Shown: positions 59,281 through 64,000 of the stretch, piece by piece
Layout of the letters: every line of letters begins with the position of its first letter
Numbering within the stretch: position 1 is the first letter of the stretch
Notes under the pieces: generated by a model
The model's database searches: none
Seen by the model: only the letters and a program-made list of their open reading frames with translations
Told to the model about the DNA's origin: nothing
Assembly: GCA_023053685.1 (NCBI GenBank)
Contig: JALIGW010000003.1
Location: 141,378,008-141,442,007, forward strand
Source: Diadophis punctatus similis
Taxonomy: Eukaryota > Chordata > Lepidosauria > Squamata > Dipsadidae
Length of the DNA stretch: 64,000 nucleotides
Direction of reading: 5' to 3'
Translations under genes and position numbers: made by a program

Positions 59281-62003
59281 CTGTAAAGTAATCAGTTCGT
59301 AAATTCTGAGTCACTTTCTCATTAAACAAAGACATTTCCCAAATTTTCAATAAATGACAAGATGAAGCAGATTCTTCCCCCTCTCCTGCCATCATTCAAC
59401 TTGCAGAATTTGTTGATTTGAATGCAGGCAATATCCCTGCTGCCTGAAACAAGAAACAACAGCCACCAAAATGGCATTTCTGCTTCTTAGTTTAACCCAG
59501 AGCAATCACTTCTGAGTCCGGTGGAGCAACACAGGATCTGTTGGACAGGTCTGCAAAGAAGGAATCAGCCGAAACTGGAAATGTTACTGTCGCAAGCAGA
59601 AGTGTCTGCTACGAAAAGGGATCCATAATGGGTACAGTAATGATTGGCAAGTACTGTATTCAATTACATTGTGGTCTGCTCTTTTTACACTGTACAGCTC
59701 TACATGAGTCAGTTTCTAAAATAAACTTATTAAAGTTTGTTGCAAAATCAAAACCAGAAGCACACACACGACTGATTCAGCTGGATTCAATAACTTTTTT
59801 TTAAACAGTAATATACTATATATACAATACCACAAGTAGGATTCTTCAATCAGTTACAGGTAAACACAAGCAAGAGAGTTAGTTTCATTTCAGCAGAGTT
59901 CAGAGTGGAAGAATACAGAGTGGAGAGTGGAGCCACACCCAGCCTTAAGCTTAAGTATTCAGTTTTGATTCTCTGCACAGACTCAGAAGTGGTTAGCTCC
60001 TATTGACTGATTCAGTTGCTATGCCTATTCATTGGCTAATCTTGTTAACATGGCTCTCCCAGTTGATGAATATCTTAACACTTATTTGAAGAAATTTGTA
60101 GCCAAGGAGGAAAAAAAGCATAAACAAACTGGAAGGTATTTTTCTTGCATAAAAATGTATTACCCTGTATTCCCTGAATGTATTCCATGAAAATAAAAGT
60201 CTTATATTTTGGGGGTGCCAAAATAAGTACTAGGGCTTATTTTTTGGGGGTTGTTGTCTTATTTCCCTCCCATGTACTGGAGGTCCACTTCTTGTTCGCA
60301 GCTGCAATGGGGTAGGAGACTGCGTGGCGCATCAGTGCCACCACTGCGAGGTGGGCTGGAGCTGCCCCACGCGCCCTGCACTGGCTTACCTCAGGACCCC
60401 TCAGCCAGGCCATCCATGCTTTGAAATAGCCTCATGGCAGCGGTTCCAGCAGCTGTCCAGTAGGACCCCGCTGGCCCACTTCTGCTTGCTTGCAACCGCA
60501 ATGGAGCAGGCAACCCAAGACAATGGGATGGAGTGGGCAGTCTTCCTGCTCTGGCCTACAGACTCTTGGCTTTCCCACATCCCACACGGCACGTCCAAAT
60601 CGCGTGCCTCCCCCCACCTCTGCCTGCTGCTTGGACAGGTAATCAACTGATCTGTGCAAGCTGCATCTGCTGCTGGACACGGTTAGCCCCTGTGCCTCGC
60701 CACCTCTGGTGTTGGCCATGCCCCCTTGCTGCTGCTGACCTTAACTAGGGCTTATTTTGGGGGTAGGTGTTATTTTGGGGGAAACCGTATCTTTGCATGA
60801 CTCCACTCCATTGCAGATCTGGCTTGGAGTGAAGTTGGAAGGATGGGCTTTAAAGTTCTCTCTCGATTAAAAAGATGAGGTATGATGACAGCAAAAGGAT
60901 CAATTAATTACCATTCTTGATTCTAAACACCATTTTTTATTGAACAATTGGGAACTTTAATAGTGATGATTTTCAGGCCTTTTTAACAATGCAGTAATTT
61001 TAAAGCACATCTAAGTCCCAACTAACAGGCAAGCATAGTTGCTGAAGCCCCATAATACCTGTGTCTCGAGCTGAACTCTAGTCTCACAATATTTAGGAGA
61101 ATGATGGCAAACTTTTCGGGCTTTGTGTATAAAAAAATTCATAATGTCTAACTTGACTCTGCTGATGCGTCACCCCTCCCCCCATAACAAAAGAGAAATA
61201 ATCTGCCCCCGTATCTATGCACATGAATAGTGGCACTTGGCAGCACCAAAGCTGGGCCTGACGTTGAGACCTAGGCGTCGATTTTAACCTTAGGGCTACT
61301 GCTGACACTCAAAAAGACCATCTTGGAAAATGGCGCAATCGGCCCCATGGCCCAGCAGTCCCCATGATCTGCCATACCTACTTACCTTCAGACTGTTCTC
61401 TTTCTACTGACACCCCCTTCTGGCCTGAGGCTACTCCAGATTACACAAGGTCTGTTCTTGAAGACTGCTGTTCAGCAGCCTCCAAAAACCCACAAAAGCA
61501 GGCTTCATTCTTGTATTGCCTCCACGTGAATTCCAGAGGAAGTGGAGGTCATGCAAGAACACACCCAATGTACATGAAGCTTTCACAGCCTAAAATTGCG
61601 ATAATGGGGCTGCTTTGAAAAATAAGTTGGTTGAATGCTGGCATGACACTCAAAATGTACCATGTCGCCTTTGATACGTGTCATAGGTTTGACATCACTG
61701 ATTTAAGGATAATATATTACATATTATTTCAATGAATGTAGAATATATTAATCTTCTCCCTTTGAATCTCTTATCCCAAACTTAGCTCAGTCTTTCATGC
61801 GTACCTGTGTAAGCTAGTAGGCCTATATATAATGCAGCCTTGGCTCTTTCTTCCAGTGGCAGCTCTGTATTTCTTAGATCCATGGCATATATTTTAATTT
61901 TGTGGTGGTGGAAGATCGGATCTATCAGCTTGAGGACCGGTTCCCTTATTGTATCACGATACATGTTATAACAAGTTTTTAGTGCACTAGATACAATTCC
62001 CAT
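58841..62003 (-). CDS. ARMH2: Armadillo-like helical domain protein 2, two coding exons
   Basis: Function is unknown; ARM-like helical repeats usually make a protein-binding scaffold. Exons 62003-61805 and 59280-58841 join in frame, with a Gly codon split G|GC, to 212 residues. The protein reads as helical repeats: RDTIREPVLKLIDPI, NTELPLEERAKAALYIGLL, IQDMIDILMM, VRILVLKGLSSVCYI, then an acidic loop (EEDEDAEEADPD) and VKFWVCYLMTVVC. Naming rests mainly on synteny, since ARMH2 lies between GMNN and RIPOR2 in mammals and reads in this direction, and on the ARM-like pattern. The ATG at 62003 follows an acceptor at 62009, so a 5' exon exists; splicing to the candidate exon at 62088 would put MSN in front. 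Tail-to-tail with GMNN. Confidence 0.8.
59405..60160. other. ARMH2 intron, left part
   Basis: No feature recognised beyond A+T-rich sequence. Confidence 0.5.
60163..60793. mobile_element. Large MITE of the CCCCCAAAATAAGAC family
   Basis: ATTACCCTGTATTCCCTGAA and AAATAAAAGTCTTATATTTT on the left; TTATTTTGGGGGAAACCGTA on the right. The GC-rich interior encodes nothing recognised. In the ARMH2 intron. Confidence 0.7.
61097..61701. mobile_element. hAT-like MITE, CAGTGATGGCAAACC family
   Basis: Left GAGAATGATGGCAAACTTTT, right GTCATAGGTTTGACATCACT. Interior of about 600 bp without a coding frame. Confidence 0.7.
61805..62003 (-). CDS. ARMH2: ARMH2 coding exon 1
   Basis: MGIVSSALKTCYNMYRDTI to GLLAYT, donor ACAG|GTACGC, phase 1. 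The exon begins at 62008 after TTCTTTAG. Confidence 0.85.
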
Positions 62004-62087
62004 GTTGCCTAAAGAAGTAAACTTCTTTCATCAAGTAAAGAAATGCTGGAAAAATCAATATATTGATTCAGTTACTACAAAACTCAC

Positions 62088-62235
62088 TCATAACTGGTAA
62101 CTAGGTAATGAATTCCGTAAACAGAATGTGCAATATAACAGCACAGGTTCTTAATGATGTCATGCATTGACAGATAAGAATTACTCTCATCAGAGGCGAA
62201 ATAGATCTTTCCCTGGAACTCTGACATTATAAAAG
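62088..62235 (-). other. Candidate ARMH2 5' exon with 47-codon frame
   Basis: Ends in TATGA|GTGAGT (donor 62087). Holds an ATG frame at 62227 starting MSEFQGKIYFASDESNS that stops just past the donor and is out of phase with ARMH2, so it would act as a leader frame if transcribed. The intron to 62009 would be only 79 bp. Confidence 0.35.
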
Positions 62236-63985
62236 AAACCGCAGTTTAAAGTACTAAAGTATAAAATATTTATTTCGGTACAAAAACAATAAATTCTCAA
62301 TAAATTCTCATTAATCACATCTTAGCTATAAAAAGAGGTCTTGCTCCTTACAGAAGCTGAAAAAGGACGGATCAAAGAAAGGAATGTACACATGCGTACT
62401 AGGAACATATTAATCACGTGCTCAGGAATAAACCACTATATTTGATAGGGATGCATCTCCATGCATATACATGTAACAGGCAATATAAAACCACTGCCTG
62501 TCATGCATAGAGTTACTCCTCTGTTTTTCTAGTTTACTTAAATCCTACTTTAAAAAAAATATTTCTCTATTAATTTTGCAGTCGGCCTTTTAACTTTTCT
62601 GGGTACCAACTGAGATTAATTAAAAAGATACCTTCTTCAGCTCCACATTCCAATAAACAGCAGAACAGCAAATTCTAAGTCACCTTTGGAAAAATCCAAT
62701 ATTTAAGAGCACTTGCTAATTGAACTGTGTTCTAGAATTAGCAAAGTTGATGGTTAAAATTCCTTTTAAAAAATACATTCTACCAAAAGTAATAAGGCAC
62801 CAAGGGAAGCTTTAAAACAAAAAAGGAAAGAGTTGCTATCTTCTAAATATTAAATCGTAGCTTCCATCATCTGGGAGCACAGGTTACAACTGTTAACAAT
62901 TCAGTGTCCAGGAATATTTGCAGGAAGAAAATGCCTAAATCCTGCTTTGAAAGCCTTACACACCCATGAGCCCTTACAGGTAGTCCAGACTAGAAATACA
63001 AGCTCTGTCTTTATTGTAAGGTTATATTAACAGAATTTAGCAAGACTGAAAAATATTTCTCCCCTCTTTTCCTTTTGCTTTCTGGGAAAATGGGACAATC
63101 TCATCTGAAACATTTCCTCTTCCCTCCCTCCTGCTACGGGCTGACAAAACTTTTACACGCTAGTTGTCTAGTCTGCAGCTCTTCCTCCTGCCTCCCAAAG
63201 TCATTTCCACATACTTTTACAGGAACTGACCGCCAATAAATGCAAGAAAACTTTATCACATGCTATTTCGTATTTCAAAAATAATGTTTATTATAACTTA
63301 AAGGAAGCAGAAAATACCAGAAATAACAAATACCACAAAATTAGAAGGCATATATAAGTCAAGAATCAGTACAAAAGACGACCATAAAAGGCTGCAAGCT
63401 CATGTGAGCAATGTGCTATAAAAATCTGAAGCATAATACTTTCACATGTTATGAGAAATGCTTGTTTTTTTCAATAGACTTTTCAGTAACTGTACAAATG
63501 TAATTTTAATCAGGTAATACTTATATGTGATTTATAAATATACAGATATATACAATCACAAAAATAAAGTCTTAACCATGCATTTGCAAAAGAAGGGCTT
63601 TATTAGATCGTATTTCTAAACAAAACTCCAAAATCTATCTGATTCAGAAAATGCTTGATTGTTTTTTTCTGCTTGTAGACACCAACAGTAGCAGAGAAAC
63701 TAATTGCTTTCATAATTGTATATCCACAAAAATACTAGCAAGAAGTTCTATGGAGCTGCAATTCTATTCATTCTTGTTGGAAAGTAAACAGGATAAACTC
63801 AAGAGGACTTTCATAGAACATCTACATCAGATTAAGCTATAAACTATCTTGATCACTTTATGCTCTAGAAGACAGTCCAGAAATAATTTTTGTTATCATC
63901 TGTCATATTGAAAAAAAAATTAAATAAACCAAGGTCTTAAAAAGTAACAGGTAAATTTCATCTCCCTGAAATTTTGGGAATTTGG
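62236..63985. other. Right-hand stretch, possible 3' UTR of the next minus-strand gene
   Basis: A+T-rich and poor in recognised repeats. Minus-strand AATAAA motifs occur near 62262 and 63280. In mammals RIPOR2 ends here on the minus strand, but no RIPOR2 coding exon was recognised. Confidence 0.3.
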
Positions 63986-64000
63986 GGCTTACCTGTCATT
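63986..64000 (-). other. Splice-donor-like site at window edge
   Basis: On the minus strand AATGACAG|GTAAGCCCC is a strong donor with exon end 63994. The exon itself lies outside the window. Confidence 0.35.

Noticed and set aside
58841..59395. Single-exon 184-codon gene starting at 59395
   Set aside because: A good acceptor at 59281 and exact phase match to the exon at 61805-62003 make the upstream 38 codons intronic.
62236..64000. RIPOR2 terminal coding exon
   Set aside because: Expected here by synteny, but no frame with recognisable RIPOR2 sequence and splice sites was found, so no gene call was made.

Overview
The window is vertebrate nuclear DNA, almost certainly from a snake. Its genes are split by GT-AG introns and sit in CpG-rich promoters. 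The background is full of squamate repeats: CR1/L3-type LINEs with AAAT- or GATA-type tails, a tRNA-type SINE ending in a TGCTATTGC tail, long GATA, GAAA, CA and TAA microsatellites, and many hAT-like MITEs. Five genes could be read exon by exon. Their order and orientation match human 6p22.3: TDP2(-), ACOT13(+), C6orf62(-), GMNN(+), ARMH2(-).

Layout. 0-7 kb: repeats, plus a CpG island at about 2.2-3.2 kb that looks like a promoter and first exon firing leftward. 7.3-13.6 kb: coding exons 1-5 of TDP2 on the minus strand; the two expected catalytic C-terminal exons were not found. 13.6-14.1 kb: a CpG-rich head-to-head promoter shared by TDP2 and ACOT13. 14.1-17.3 kb: all three coding exons of ACOT13 (143 aa). 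17.5-25.3 kb: its 3' UTR and repeats. 25.3-33.6 kb: C6orf62 on the minus strand (five coding exons, 230 aa) and its CpG-island promoter. 33.6-45 kb: a gene desert with an orphan CpG/CCAAT promoter-like island near 36 kb and many nested mobile elements. 45.2-57.5 kb: GMNN (geminin, 218 aa) with an E2F/CCAAT promoter. 58.7-62.2 kb: ARMH2 on the minus strand (about 212 aa). 62.2-64 kb: no clear gene; a splice-donor-like site lies at the right edge.

The genes form no operon, as expected in an animal. TDP2 repairs topoisomerase 2 protein-DNA adducts, ACOT13 is a hotdog acyl-CoA thioesterase, geminin blocks replication re-licensing through Cdt1, and C6orf62 and ARMH2 are poorly characterised. What links them is conserved synteny and promoter sharing, not a pathway.

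The most unusual features are: (1) a 1,020-bp element in a GMNN intron with a perfect 8-bp target duplication, foldback ends, a giant GC-rich hairpin and apparent captured first-exon sequence; (2) the missing TDP2 3' exons beside a CpG island; (3) three-deep nested transpositions that can be read base by base; (4) tandem NAGNAG acceptors on two GMNN exons; (5) MITEs carrying NRF1-type palindromes like the one in the TDP2/ACOT13 promoter. All calls come from reading the sequence by eye; no database search was run.
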